Shown piece by piece: positions 9,741-18,347 of a DNA stretch of 64,000 nt (its first letter is position 1; every line of letters starts with the position of its first letter). Where the stretch lies: contig NZ_JAJNMP010000004.1 of the NCBI RefSeq assembly GCF_021044935.1, forward strand, positions 496,001 through 560,000. The letters run 5' to 3'. Both the position numbers and the translations under genes were made by a program. Origin of the DNA: Agromyces cavernae (GTDB taxonomy: Bacteria; Actinomycetota; Actinomycetes; Actinomycetales; Microbacteriaceae). Under the pieces are notes generated by a model. It was given only the letters and a program-made list of their open reading frames with translations. It ran no database searches and was not told the DNA's origin.

Positions 9741-11183
9741 ATGAAGGCAGGCTCACCCGACCTCGCGACGCTCGGTCATCGCATCCGCCACTTCCGCGGC
9801 GAGCGGGGGTTCACCCTCGACCAGCTCGGCGACGCGATCGGCCTCGCCGGCAGCCAGCTGTCGCTCATCGAGAACGGCAAGCGCGAGCCGAAGCTGTCGA
9901 CGCTCGACGCCCTCGCCGCAGCCCTCGACGTCGGACTCCCCGAACTCCTCGCGCGCGAGGCGCCGAGCCGGCGCGCCGCACTCGAGCTCGAACTCGGGCG
10001 GGCGCAGTCGAGCCCGCTCTACGCGACCCTCGGGCTTCCCGCCATCCGTCCGGGGCGCGGCATCACCGACGACACGCTCGCCGCGATCGTGGGCCTGCAC
10101 CGCGAGCTGCAGCGTCGCGCGAGCGAGGCGATCGCGACCCCCGAAGAGGCTCGCCGCGCCAACACCGAGCTCCGCGAGCGCATGCGCGACCGCGCCAACT
10201 ACCTTCCCGAGATCGAGCAGCTCGCCGAAGAGCAGGTCGCCGCGGCGGGGCACCGCCAGGGCGCCCTCACACACCGCGAGGTGAGCGTCATGGCCGAGCG
10301 ACTCGGCTTCCAGCTCATCTACGTGAACGACCTGCCCGACTCGACCCGGTCGATCACCGACCTCGCGAACGGACGCATCTATCTGCCGCCCGCATCGATC
10401 CCCGGCGGCCACGGTCTGCGCTCGATGGCCCTGCAGGCGATGGCGCACCGGCTGCTCGGGCACACGCCTCCCGCGAGTTACGTCGAATTCCTCTGGCAGC
10501 GGCTCGAGATCAACTACTTCGCCGCGGCGTGCCTCATGCCGCAGGAGGCCTCGGTGGCCTTCCTCGCACAGGCCAAGAAAGAGAAGCGGCTCGCCATCGA
10601 GGACTTCCGCGACGCGTTCGGCGTCACGCACGAAGCTGCGGCGCTCCGCTTCACGAACCTCGCGACGAAGCACCTCGACATGACCCTGCACTTCCTGCGG
10701 GTGGCCGGCGACGGCGCACTGCAGAAGGGGTACGAGAACGACGGCCTGCCGTTGCCGACCGACGTCACCGGATCGATCGAGGGCCAGTGGGTCTGCAAGA
10801 AGTGGAGCGCGCGCACCGCGTTCGAGCACACGAACCGCACGACCGAGAACTACCAGTACACCGACACGCCTGCGGGCACGTTCTGGTGCGCCACCCAGAC
10901 AGGGCGAACGGATGCCGCGGAGTTCTCGATCACGGTCGGGGTGCCCTTCGCGCAGGCGAAGTGGTTCCGCGGCCGCGAGACGACCATGCGCGCGGTGTCG
11001 ACGTGCCCCGACGACAACTGCTGCCGCCGCGCGCCCGACGGCCTGGCCGAGCGCTGGTCGGGCCAGGCGTGGCCGAGCGCCCGCCTGCACGCGCACGTGC
11101 TGTCGCCGTTGCCCTCTGGCACGTTCCCCGGCGTCGACGACGCCGAGGTGTACGAGTTCCTCGAGTCGCACGCCGAGCAGTAG
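9741..11183 (+). CDS. RamB/PrpR-like transcriptional regulator (XRE HTH + IrrE-like + C-terminal Cys domain)
   Basis: A regulator of the short-chain-fatty-acid family (RamB of Corynebacterium, PrpR of Mycobacterium), which control acetate, propionate and glyoxylate genes. The 480-residue protein has an XRE helix-turn-helix (about 10-62, [20 protein letters not shown]), an IrrE/ImmA-like domain with a degenerate MAHRLLGH where a metallopeptidase would have HExxH (about 232-239), and a C-terminal domain with [11 protein letters not shown] (about 420-430). In mycobacterial PrpR, cysteines in the C-terminal domain are reported to hold an Fe-S cluster; the same role here is inference. It is divergent from pckG and probably autoregulated. 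Confidence 0.88.
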   Translation: MKAGSPDLATLGHRIRHFRGERGFTLDQLGDAIGLAGSQLSLIENGKREPKLSTLDALAAALDVGLPELLAREAPSRRAALELELGRAQSSPLYATLGLPAIRPGRGITDDTLAAIVGLHRELQRRASEAIATPEEARRANTELRERMRDRANYLPEIEQLAEEQVAAAGHRQGALTHREVSVMAERLGFQLIYVNDLPDSTRSITDLANGRIYLPPASIPGGHGLRSMALQAMAHRLLGHTPPASYVEFLWQRLEINYFAAACLMPQEASVAFLAQAKKEKRLAIEDFRDAFGVTHEAAALRFTNLATKHLDMTLHFLRVAGDGALQKGYENDGLPLPTDVTGSIEGQWVCKKWSARTAFEHTNRTTENYQYTDTPAGTFWCATQTGRTDAAEFSITVGVPFAQAKWFRGRETTMRAVSTCPDDNCCRRAPDGLAERWSGQAWPSARLHAHVLSPLPSGTFPGVDDAEVYEFLESHAEQ

Positions 11184-11223
11184 GGCGGGCTCGCGCGCTG
11201 ACGAGTTGCAGGAGTGTCTCGTT

Positions 11224-11251
11224 CGACACGCCGCACACACCCGGCGTGTCG
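11224..11251 (+). terminator. terminator hairpin after the RamB-like gene
   Basis: 10-bp arms CGACACGCCG / CGGCGTGTCG with an 8-nt loop lie 40 nt after the stop codon. Confidence 0.7.
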
Positions 11252-11348
11252 TCCACATCCCTCCTTCGACTCGCGCATTGCCACCCTTCATCGCGCGCGC
11301 GATGGTATTGCTCGAGCCGGGCCATCCATTGACCCAATGAAGTACCTC

Positions 11349-11384
11349 TTGCATTAGTGTGTGTCACACAGTATCGTGTGACAC
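11349..11384 (+). promoter_or_regulatory. padR promoter with overlapping operator palindrome
   Basis: The -35 TTGCAT (11349-11354), a 17-nt spacer and the -10 TATCGT (11372-11377) lie 7 nt before ATG 11385. The palindrome GTGTCACAC-6 nt-GTGTGACAC (11361-11369 / 11376-11384) covers the spacer, the -10 and everything up to the start codon. There is no room for a ribosome site, so the mRNA is probably leaderless and repressor binding would exclude RNA polymerase. Confidence 0.75.
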
Positions 11385-11726
11385 ATGGACACCGACGAGA
11401 CCACTCTGGGCCACATCCAGGAGCTGCGCCGCGGCACCGTGGTGCTCGCCTGCCTCATCCGGTTGCGCACCCCCGACTACGGGTACGCGCTGCTCGAATC
11501 CCTGAACGCGCTCGGCATCCTCGTCGACGCGAACACGCTCTACCCGCTGCTGCGCCGGCTCGAGAAGCAGGGCCTGCTCACGAGCGAGTGGAACACCGAA
11601 GAGGCGAGGCCCCGCAAGTTCTACCGCACCAGTCCCTCGGGCGAGCGACTCGCCGCCGCACTCACCACCGACTGGCGTCGCATCGACGACGCCCTGGCAC
11701 GACTCGACACAGGAGAAGCACGATGA
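11385..11726 (+). CDS. PadR-family transcriptional regulator
   Basis: A 113-residue winged-helix repressor of the short PadR-s2 type. The central GYALLESLNALGILVDANTLYPLLRRLEKQG-like block (key positions: GYALLE, NTLYPLLRRLEKQGL) is the family winged-helix, followed by EEARPRKFYRTSPSGE. Such proteins usually repress their own operon and respond to envelope stress or antibiotics. The 24-bp palindrome touching its start codon is the likely operator. Its stop overlaps the next start (ATGA), so it is co-transcribed with a HAAS-like membrane protein, a common PadR partner. Confidence 0.93.
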   Translation: MDTDETTLGHIQELRRGTVVLACLIRLRTPDYGYALLESLNALGILVDANTLYPLLRRLEKQGLLTSEWNTEEARPRKFYRTSPSGERLAAALTTDWRRIDDALARLDTGEAR

Positions 11727-12694
11727 CCACCCTCACCGACCGCTACGTGTGCGCCGCCGCCCGCACCCTGCCCGAGACGCAACGCGCCGAGTTCGGTCGC
11801 GAGCTGCGCGAGCGCATCGGCGACGTGATCGATGCCCACGTCGAGCGGGGCGCCGCGCCTGCCGACGCCGAGCACGCCGCCCTCGTCGAACTCGGCGACC
11901 CGCTGCAGCTCGCGTCGAGCTATATCGACCGGCCGTTGCAGCTCATCGGGCCGAAGTACTTCCTCACCTGGTGGCGACTGCTGAAGCTGCTGCTCGCCAT
12001 CGTCGTGCCCATCGCCGCGGTGGGCGTGCTGCTCGGCCAGCTGATCTCGGGCGCGGCCGTGGGCGAGATGATCGGCACGACCATCGGCACGGCGCTCTCG
12101 GTCGGCGTTCACCTCTGCTTCTGGGTGACCCTCGTCTTCGCGGTGCTCGAGCGCTCGCCCGGAACCTCGGTGCCCGTCACGACGTGGACGCCCGATCAGT
12201 TGCCGCAGCCACGCGACGACGCCCGTGCCGGGCGACTCGGTGACCTGATCGGGTCGGTCGTGTTCCTCACGCTCTTCGCCGTCGCCATCGTGTGGCAGCA
12301 GTTCGGCATCGTCTGGATCGACGGCGAGCGCCAGCCGATCCCGGTGCTCGACCCTGCGCTGTGGTCGTTCTGGCTCCCGTACTTCATCGGACTGCTCGCG
12401 CTCGAGATCGTCTTCGCGGTCGTCATCTACCTGCGCGGCTGGACGTGGACCATGGCCTCCCTCAACGTGCTGCTGAACGTCGCGTTCACGGTGCCGGCGC
12501 TGTGGCTCTTCCTGAGCGGGCAGCTGTTCGCCCCCGAGTTCGTCGAGGCGATCGACTGGCCTTGGGGCGACGCCTCGGGCATCACCGTGACGGTCATCGT
12601 GTTCGTCGTGGTCGGCGTCGCCGTGTGGGACATCATCGACGGGTTCGTGAAGGCCGCGCGAAACCGCGGCGGTTCGGCGCTCGGCGGGTATTGA
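11723..12694 (+). CDS. membrane protein with N-terminal HAAS-like (permease prefix) domain
   Basis: The 323-residue product begins with about 70 soluble residues, RYVCAAARTLPETQRAEFGR...DAEHAALVELGDPLQLA, resembling the HAAS / permease-prefix / DUF1700-type helical module found next to PadR regulators. About six transmembrane helices follow (near 88-110, 115-140, 173-195, 218-240, 248-268 and 286-306). The role is thought to be envelope-stress sensing together with the PadR protein; this is inferred from family context. ATG 11723 overlaps the padR stop. A longer in-frame upstream extension covers padR and is rejected. Confidence 0.82.
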   Translation: MTTLTDRYVCAAARTLPETQRAEFGRELRERIGDVIDAHVERGAAPADAEHAALVELGDPLQLASSYIDRPLQLIGPKYFLTWWRLLKLLLAIVVPIAAVGVLLGQLISGAAVGEMIGTTIGTALSVGVHLCFWVTLVFAVLERSPGTSVPVTTWTPDQLPQPRDDARAGRLGDLIGSVVFLTLFAVAIVWQQFGIVWIDGERQPIPVLDPALWSFWLPYFIGLLALEIVFAVVIYLRGWTWTMASLNVLLNVAFTVPALWLFLSGQLFAPEFVEAIDWPWGDASGITVTVIVFVVVGVAVWDIIDGFVKAARNRGGSALGGY

Positions 12695-12699
12695 ACGAA

Positions 12700-12740
12700 C
12701 GGCGGATGTCCCGGGGGGTCCGACCCCGGGACATCCGCCG
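12700..12740. terminator. bidirectional terminator with CGGATGTCCCGGG arms
   Basis: Perfect 17-bp arms (12700-12716 / 12724-12740) enclose a 7-nt loop between convergent genes. Each arm contains the dispersed word CGGATGTC / GACATCCG. Confidence 0.85.
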
Positions 12741-12762
12741 TGCTCGCTCGGCCGGGCGCCGC

Positions 12763-13551
12763 CTACTTCGGCTGCATGCGGATCGCGCCGTCGAGGCGGA
12801 TCGTCTCGCCGTTCAGCATCGGGTTCGCGATGATCGAGCGTACGAGGGCCGCGTACTCGGTCGGATGTCCCATACGCGAGGGGTGCGGCACCTGCGCCTC
12901 GAGCGACGAGCGCACCTCGTCGGTCATGCCCGCCATCATGGGGGTCTCGAAGATGCCGGGCGCGATCGTGACGACGCGGATGAGCAGCTTCGACAGGTCG
13001 CGCGCGATCGGCAGGGTCATCCCGGCGACCGCCGCCTTCGACGCCGAGTACGCGGCCTGCCCGATCTGGCCGTCGAACGCGGCGACCGATGCGGTGTTCA
13101 CGATGACGCCGCGCTCGGCGGTCGCAGGTCCCCCGGGCAGCGCCCCTTCGACCGGCTCGGTCGCGGCCATCGCCGCTGCCGCGAGGCGCGTCACGTTGAA
13201 CGTGCCGATGAGGTTCACCCTGATCGTGCGCTCGAAGGCATCGAGCGGTGCCGGGCCGCCGCGGCCGACCGTGCGGTTCGCGGTGACGATGCCGGCGCAG
13301 TTGACGGCGACGCGCAACGGCCCGAGCGCCGAGGCCGCGTCGACGGCGGCCCGCACCCCGGCCTCGTTCGCGACGTCGGCGGCGACGAATCGGGCCCGGT
13401 CACCGAGCTCTGCGGCGGCCTCGTCACCGCGAGGGCCGGGCAGGTCGACGAGCACGACCGATGCCCCGCCTTCGATGAGTGCACGCGCGGTGGCGCGCCC
13501 GAGGCCCGAGGCCCCGCCGGTGACGATCGCGGAGGCGCCGTCGAGTTCCAT
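12763..13551 (-). CDS. SDR-family 3-hydroxyacyl-CoA dehydrogenase (type II, FabG/HSD17B10-like)
   Basis: NAD(P)-dependent oxidation of 3-hydroxyacyl-CoA to 3-ketoacyl-CoA, in beta-oxidation or branched-chain amino acid breakdown. The 262-residue protein has TGGASGLG (about 11-18), the NCAG motif (about 83-86), the active Ser in NTASVAAF and YSASKAA (catalytic Tyr-x3-Lys, about 165-171), then PGIFETPMM, which is characteristic of the HSD10/type II group. ATG 13551 follows AAAGGA. The thiolase gene lies upstream on the same strand, which supports consecutive steps of acyl-CoA degradation. Confidence 0.88.
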   Translation of the reverse strand: MELDGASAIVTGGASGLGRATARALIEGGASVVLVDLPGPRGDEAAAELGDRARFVAADVANEAGVRAAVDAASALGPLRVAVNCAGIVTANRTVGRGGPAPLDAFERTIRVNLIGTFNVTRLAAAAMAATEPVEGALPGGPATAERGVIVNTASVAAFDGQIGQAAYSASKAAVAGMTLPIARDLSKLLIRVVTIAPGIFETPMMAGMTDEVRSSLEAQVPHPSRMGHPTEYAALVRSIIANPMLNGETIRLDGAIRMQPK

Positions 13552-13618
13552 GTGGTGTCCTTTCGTCGTGCGATCGGCCTGTGCCGGGGTCTGCGTCGTG
13601 CGTTCGTCGGAGTCGAGC

Positions 13619-13676
13619 GTTTCCGTTTCCGCCGGGTGTCGCCACTGCCGCGGAAACCACGGGCAGAAACGGAAAC
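13619..13676. repeat. long-loop inverted repeat (GTTTCCGTTTC arms)
   Basis: GTTTCCGTTTC (13619-13629) and GAAACGGAAAC (13666-13676) are perfect complements; adding flanks gives 15-bp arms with one mismatch. The 36-nt interior is GC-rich. It lies between the thiolase and SDR genes, so it may be a terminator or processing site, or a degenerate mobile palindrome. Confidence 0.6.
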
Positions 13677-13700
13677 ACTCGGCGGTGGGCGCCGCCCCCG

Positions 13701-14876
13701 TCAGAGGCGTTCGATGACGGTGGCGTTCGCCATGCCGCCGCCCTCGCACATCGTCTGCAGCCCATAGCGGCCACCGGTGGCCTCGAGCTGGTTGACGAGG
13801 GTCGTCAGCAGGCGCGTGCCGCTCGATCCGAGCGCGTGCCCGAGGGCGATCGCGCCGCCGCGCGGGTTCAGCTTCGCGACATCCGCCCCGGTCTCGCGCG
13901 CCCACGCGAGCGGAACCGACGCGAACGCCTCGTTGACCTCGTATGCGTCGATGTCGTCGTGCGTGAGGCCGGCGCGGTCGAGCACCTTCGACGTCGCGGG
14001 GATGACCCCCGTGAGCATGTACAGCGGGTCGCTGCCGACCACCGAGAACGACCGGAAGCGGGCGCGCGGAGTGAGTCCCAACTGCGACGCGCGTTCGGCG
14101 CTCATGATGAGCGCTGCGGATGCCCCGTCGGTGAGCGGCGACGAATTGCCCGGCGTGATGCGCCAGTCGAGCTCGGGGAACCGCTCGGCGAGCGCGTCGG
14201 TGCGGAACGCGGGATTCAGCCCCGCGAGGGAGTCGACGGATGTCGCGGGCCGCACGGTCTCGTCGGTGAGGGAGTCGACGCCCGCGACGGGCACGAGCTC
14301 GGTCGCGAACGCGCCCGACTCCCCCGCGGCCTCCGCGAGCCGGTGCGAGCGGGCCGCGAACTCGTCGAGCTCATCGCGCGTGAAGCCCCACTTCGCGGCG
14401 ATGAGCTCGGCCGACACGCCCTGGTTGACGAGCCCGTCGGGGTAGCGCGCACGGATGCGGGTGCCGTAGGGGTCGGCGCCCGCGGCGCTCGAGCCGAGCG
14501 GCACGCGGCTCATCGACTCGACGCCGCACGCGATCACGATGTCGGCGTGGCCGGCGAGCACGGCCTGGGCGGCGAACGTCGCGGCCTGCTGGCTCGACCC
14601 GCACTGCCGGTCGATCGTGGTGCCCGGCACGTGCTCGGGGAAGCCCGCGGCGAGCACCGCGTTGCGGGTGATGTTGTAGCTCTGCTCGCCTATCTGGCTG
14701 ACGCACCCGCCGATGACGTCGTCGATGAGTGCGGGGTCGAGGTCGTTGCGGTCGACGAGCGCCGTCAGCACGCCCGCGAGCAGGTCGACGGGGTGCACGC
14801 CCGAGAGGATGCCCCCGGGCTTGCCGCGCCCGACGGGCGTGCGGATGACGTCGACGATGACGGCTTCAGTGCTCAT
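13701..14876 (-). CDS. acetyl-CoA acyltransferase (thiolase)
   Basis: Catalyses thiolytic cleavage of 3-ketoacyl-CoA to acetyl-CoA and a shortened acyl-CoA, or the reverse condensation. In 391 residues, typical of the family, the nucleophilic Cys is in RQCGSSQQ (about Cys92), the basic His in [12 protein letters not shown] (about 350) and the second Cys in CEGGGMAN (about 380). The ATG at 14876 directly follows TAGGCT-N6, so it is probably leaderless. It precedes an SDR-type hydroxyacyl-CoA dehydrogenase gene in the same orientation. Chain-length preference cannot be judged. Confidence 0.92.
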   Translation of the reverse strand: MSTEAVIVDVIRTPVGRGKPGGILSGVHPVDLLAGVLTALVDRNDLDPALIDDVIGGCVSQIGEQSYNITRNAVLAAGFPEHVPGTTIDRQCGSSQQAATFAAQAVLAGHADIVIACGVESMSRVPLGSSAAGADPYGTRIRARYPDGLVNQGVSAELIAAKWGFTRDELDEFAARSHRLAEAAGESGAFATELVPVAGVDSLTDETVRPATSVDSLAGLNPAFRTDALAERFPELDWRITPGNSSPLTDGASAALIMSAERASQLGLTPRARFRSFSVVGSDPLYMLTGVIPATSKVLDRAGLTHDDIDAYEVNEAFASVPLAWARETGADVAKLNPRGGAIALGHALGSSGTRLLTTLVNQLEATGGRYGLQTMCEGGGMANATVIERL

Positions 14877-14882
14877 TCCCTC

Positions 14883-14888
14883 AGCCTA
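14883..14888 (-). promoter_or_regulatory. -10 element for leaderless thiolase gene
   Basis: On the minus strand TAGGCT lies 6 nt before ATG 14876. A GAGGGA touches the ATG, too close to act as a normal ribosome site. Confidence 0.45.
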
Positions 14889-14958
14889 CGACGGCCGGGA
14901 GGCACGGATGTCCCGGGTGCACTTCGCTCCGGCACTGCCGGCGTCGGGGCATCCGCCA

Positions 14959-15046
14959 CGTCCCGAAAACAGGAACCTCGCGACGCAACCGGTCGCTGGT
15001 TCCTGTTCTCGTTGCGCGTGCGGCGTGTCTTCCTGTTTTCGGGACG
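14959..15046. repeat. nested inverted repeats with AACAGGAA / TTCCTGTT units
   Basis: CGTCCCGAAAACAGGAA (14959-14975) pairs perfectly with 15030-15046 over a 54-nt loop. Within it, AACAGGAACC (14968-14977) also pairs with GGTTCCTGTT (14998-15007). The two pairings share one arm and are mutually exclusive. It lies between the gap and thiolase genes. Confidence 0.6.
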
Positions 15047-15080
15047 GGGGCGGCGGAGCCGCGGACGGCGCCGCGCCGAC

Positions 15081-16598
15081 TCAGCCGACGGGCACGGCCT
15101 CGCGCGCGAGCAGCACCGGCTGGCGCTCGGGCAGCACGACGGGGTGCGTGCCCGCCATCGCCTCGATGACCCGCACGACCTGGCACGAGTAGCCGTACTC
15201 GTTGTCGTACCAGACGTAGAGCACCACGTCGGTGCCGTCGGCGATGGTGGCCAGGCCATCGACGATGCCGGCGCGGTTCGATCCGACGAAGTCGGTCGAC
15301 ACCACCTCGGGCGACTCGATGTAGTCGACCTGCTGGCGAAGCGGCGACGTGAGCGACACCTGCCGCAGGTAGCGGTTGATCGACGCCTTGTCGGCCGGCC
15401 GCTCGAGCTGCAGGTTCAGGATCGCGAGCGACACGTCGGGCGTCGGCACGCGGATGGCGCTGCCGGTGAGCTTGCCCGCGAGCTCGGGCAGTGCCTTCGC
15501 GACGGCCTTCGCGGCACCGGTCTCGGTGATGACCATGTTGAGCGCGGCCGAGCGCCCGCGCCGGTCGCCCTTGTGGAAGTTGTCGATGAGGTTCTGGTCG
15601 TTCGTGAACGAGTGCACGGTCTCGACGTGACCGCGGACGACCCCGTAGGCGTCGTTGACGGCCTTCAGCACGGGCGTGATGGCGTTCGTCGTGCACGAGG
15701 CTGCCGAGAGGATCGTGTCGGCCGGCTCGATGTCGTCGGTGTTGATGCCGTGCACGATGTTCTTGATGGCGCCCTTGCCGGGTGCGGTCAGCAGCACCTT
15801 GGAGACGCCGGTCGAGCGCAGGTGCTGCGACAGCCCCTCTTCATCGCGCCAGCGACCGGTGTTGTCGACGACGATCGCGTCGTCGATGCCGTACGCGGTG
15901 TAGTCGATCGTGGCCGGGTCGTTCGAGTAGATGACCTGGATGAGCGTGCCGTTCGCGAGGATCGTGTTCGCCTGCTCGTCGACCTCGATGGTGCCCTGGA
16001 ACGGCCCGTGCACCGAGTCGCGGCGCAGCAGGCTCGCACGCTTCACGAGGTCGTTCTCGCTGCCCTTGCGCACGACGATCGCGCGCAGCCGCAGGCCGTG
16101 ACCGCCACCGGTGTGCGCGATCAGGATACGGGCGAGCAGGCGCCCGATGCGACCGAACCCGTAGAGCACCACGTCGGTTCCGGATGCCTCGGGCACGACG
16201 GCCTCGCCGGCCGCGTCGCCCGCCGCGATGACCGATTCGAGCTCGGCGCGCACGAAGTCGGCGAGTCCGCGCGCGTCGCCCTCGCCGACGGCGTCGGCGT
16301 AACGCGTGACGAGACGCGCGACGTCGATCGAGGCGGGGCCCGGGGCGATCTCGCGCAGGGCCTCGAGCACCAGCATGGTGTCGGCGAGGTCGAGCTCGAC
16401 GTCACCCGCCTGCCGGGCGAAGCGATGCGCCTTCAGCAACTCGATGGCCGAACGGTTGATGAGCCGGCGGCCGTGGATGGAGGTCACCACCCCGTGGTCT
16501 CGGTAGAGGCCGCCGATGAGCGGGATCATCCGCTCGGCGAGCTCTTCTTTGGCGATCCACTCGGCACGTCGGGCGTCGAACTCGTGAGACACGTTCAT
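15081..16598 (-). CDS. gapB: glyceraldehyde-3-phosphate dehydrogenase, long GapB type
   Basis: Interconverts glyceraldehyde 3-phosphate and 1,3-bisphosphoglycerate. At 505 residues it is about 170 longer than glycolytic GAPDH. The first about 130 residues are a helical extension, then the Rossmann YGFGRIGRLLAR (about 148-159) and the catalytic SCTTN (Cys near 304) and WYDNEYGYS C-terminal block. This layout matches corynebacterial GapB, which works in gluconeogenesis with NADP/NAD. Presence of pckG nearby in the window suits that role. Start ATG 16598 follows GAGAGG. Confidence 0.9.
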   Translation of the reverse strand: MNVSHEFDARRAEWIAKEELAERMIPLIGGLYRDHGVVTSIHGRRLINRSAIELLKAHRFARQAGDVELDLADTMLVLEALREIAPGPASIDVARLVTRYADAVGEGDARGLADFVRAELESVIAAGDAAGEAVVPEASGTDVVLYGFGRIGRLLARILIAHTGGGHGLRLRAIVVRKGSENDLVKRASLLRRDSVHGPFQGTIEVDEQANTILANGTLIQVIYSNDPATIDYTAYGIDDAIVVDNTGRWRDEEGLSQHLRSTGVSKVLLTAPGKGAIKNIVHGINTDDIEPADTILSAASCTTNAITPVLKAVNDAYGVVRGHVETVHSFTNDQNLIDNFHKGDRRGRSAALNMVITETGAAKAVAKALPELAGKLTGSAIRVPTPDVSLAILNLQLERPADKASINRYLRQVSLTSPLRQQVDYIESPEVVSTDFVGSNRAGIVDGLATIADGTDVVLYVWYDNEYGYSCQVVRVIEAMAGTHPVVLPERQPVLLAREAVPVG

Positions 16599-16776
16599 CC
16601 TCTCGGCCGAGCGCGCGGATGGGCAGCATCGACCACGTCAGTCAGTTGGGGGTGTGCCCGTATTGTATCGACCCGTCGTTGCGCGAATCCTGTACGCGCT
16701 GTCGCGAGCGGATGCCCCGACCCGCCACGACGACCACAGTGGGTGCCCGCGGCATCCGCTCGCGATCCCTTGCCGA

Positions 16777-16813
16777 CTCCGACACTGATGCCAATCTGGC
16801 ATCAGTGTTGGAG
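16777..16813. repeat. near-perfect 37-bp palindrome (ACACTGATGCCA-ATC-TGGCATCAGTGT)
   Basis: 12-bp perfect arms with a 3-nt centre (16782-16808) extend to 17-bp arms with one mismatch. It lies between the divergent gap start and the amine-oxidase relic. It could be a terminator, an operator left from the lost gene or a cruciform-forming repeat. Confidence 0.6.
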
Positions 16814-16882
16814 TCACGTGGATCCCGCGGTCACTCCGATTCGCCGAGGCGCGGCGCGTCGACGGCATCGGTGCCGTGGCCG

Positions 16883-17377
16883 ATGCGGCGGTACACGTCG
16901 GGCTTCGTGCGCCGCAGCCGGTACGCCCAGATCTGGATCAAGATCGCGGGGCACCACTCGATGATCGCCTACGCGCCCACAGGCAACCCGATCGCCCTCG
17001 TGCGCAGCGAGTACTTCCTCGACGACGACACCACGATCCTCGTCGGGTTCGGCCCCGACCACACGGCCATCGACCTCGACGACCGCGTGTCGGTGCAGGA
17101 ACTCGTGCGCCGCTGGCGACCCGACCTCGAGGTGCTCGAGACCGCCGGACACGACTGGAACGCCGACCCGTGGTCGGGCCAGACCTGGGCGTCACCGCGC
17201 AGCGGCCAGTTCGTCGAGGGCTGGAGCGTGTTCCACGGCCGCGAGACGCGACTTCGATTCGCCGGCGCCGACTGGGCCAAGGGCTGGAACGGGGTCGTGG
17301 TCGACGGCGCCATCGAGACGGGGATCACGACCGCCCGCGGCCTGATCGACGAGTTCCGCGAGGTGTCGCAGCGATGA
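16883..17377 (+). pseudogene. flavin amine oxidase, 3' fragment only
   Basis: The frame encodes only the last about 150 residues of a flavin monoamine oxidase (full length about 450). Visible are the substrate-domain segment YAPTGNPIALVRSEYFLDDD, GHDWNADPWSGQTWASPRSG, and the C-terminal FAD-contact block RFAGADWAKGWNGVVVDGAIE, which ends ITTARGLIDEF. The N-terminal GxGxxG FAD-binding half and most of the substrate domain are absent. Homology begins near 16915; ATG 16883 is a nominal start. The fragment cannot bind FAD normally. Its stop overlaps the next relic's ATG (ATGA), preserving the original operon junction. Confidence 0.85.
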
Positions 17378-17793
17378 ACCACCTGAACCCTCAACTCACG
17401 CCGCCGGCACCGCGACGCACTCCGCATGCAGCGACCGAGATCACCGAGTTCTCGAGATTCCGTACCGCGGTGAGCGAGTCGTTCGTGCCGCTGCACGTGA
17501 CGAGCGATCGCCCCGACCCGTTCAGCGGCTCGATCAGCCATGCCGAGGTCGACGGCGTGCACTTCTCGATCGTCTCGGCCACCGAGCACACCGTCGAGCG
17601 GACGCCGCGACTGGTCGCCGACACGGAGCGCCGGTACTTCAAGCTGGGCATCCAGCTCGAGGGCACCGGCCTGCTGGTGCAGGACGACCGCGAGACACTG
17701 ATGCAGCCCGGCGCCAAGCAATCCGGCTTCGGCCTCGAATTCGGCGTCGAAGGCCTCAAGTCCCTCGGCATCCCCCAGATCATCAACGGCTGA
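17374..17793 (+). pseudogene. chimeric relic: AraC-type regulator N-terminus joined to aldehyde dehydrogenase C-terminus
   Basis: The 139-residue frame starts as the ligand-binding domain of an AraC-family regulator (AraC_binding_2 type: FRTAVSESFVPL, TPRLVADTERRYFKLG, LLVQDDRETLMQPG). It then switches at about residue 111 to AKQSGFGLEFGVEGLKSLG, which is the extreme C-terminus of an aldehyde dehydrogenase. The helix-turn-helix domain and the dehydrogenase catalytic domain are missing. The join falls at CCCGGCGCC, where both parents would have CGGCG, consistent with a microhomology deletion. With the amine-oxidase fragment before it, this is a collapsed amine-degradation locus. Confidence 0.85.
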
Positions 17794-17818
17794 ACACCCG
17801 ACACCGCAGACCGGCAAC

Positions 17819-17859
17819 ACACGGATGCCGCGAGCCGGTCAGGCCCGCGGCATCCGTGT
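17819..17859. terminator. bidirectional terminator with CGGATGCCGCG arms
   Basis: 14-bp perfect arms ACACGGATGCCGCG / CGCGGCATCCGTGT with a 13-nt loop lie between convergent frames ending at 17793 and 17868. Confidence 0.8.
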
Positions 17860-17867
17860 TTCGCTGG

Positions 17868-18176
17868 TCAGCCGGCGAGCGGCTCGTCGTCGACGAAGCG
17901 GATGTCGTGCACGGCGATGCGCTGCGGCACGCCGTCGAATGCGGCGGCGCGCGCGTCGGAGGCCATGTACGCGGCCTCGAGGGCGAGGAACTCGTCGCGG
18001 TCGCCCGGCGTGCTCACGGCCCACACGAACTCGTTCGACTCACGGATGCCGTAAGCGAACTCGATCGCGAACCCGCCCCCGGTGCGGACTGCGACGACCG
18101 ACTCACGCCACCAGGCGACGAACTCGTCGTAGGAACCGTCGACAAGGATGTACCGGCGCAATTGGATCGTCTTCAT
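17868..18176 (-). CDS. NIPSNAP-like small protein
   Basis: A 102-residue soluble protein beginning KTIQLRRYILVDGSYDEFVAWW, followed by FVWAVSTPGDRDEFLALEAAYMASD (cited in part) and the C-terminal QRIAVHDIRFVDDEP. The alternation of strand-helix-helix-strand and the positions of Trp residues resemble NIPSNAP / dimeric alpha-beta-barrel proteins. The assignment is by appearance only. ATG 18176 starts the conserved-looking part; a start 6 codons earlier has no better RBS. It is alone in its transcription unit, ended by the hairpin at 17819. Confidence 0.65.
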   Translation of the reverse strand: MKTIQLRRYILVDGSYDEFVAWWRESVVAVRTGGGFAIEFAYGIRESNEFVWAVSTPGDRDEFLALEAAYMASDARAAAFDGVPQRIAVHDIRFVDDEPLAG

Positions 18177-18347
18177 CCGATCATTCTGGTGCACGTCGAC
18201 CTCTCGTTTCCGCCTGTCGACCCCTTACACGCATGACGACTGGCCGCGCAACCGCTCGACATGCCGGGCCTCGGTGTGGTCGAGTGGTCCCGAGATCCTC
18301 GCCGGCGCCCCCGCACGGCGCGGGATCGCAAGGGAAAGGGAAGATCC

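Noticed and set aside
7756..9756. Longer pckG starting at 9756
   Set aside because: The extra 48 residues run through the divergent promoter and inverted repeat and do not resemble PEPCK N-termini; ATG 9612 has an RBS.
13581..16964. 1127-residue plus-strand open frame
   Set aside because: It is antisense to the thiolase and gapB genes, Arg/Glu/His-rich and without domains; an artefact of high GC.
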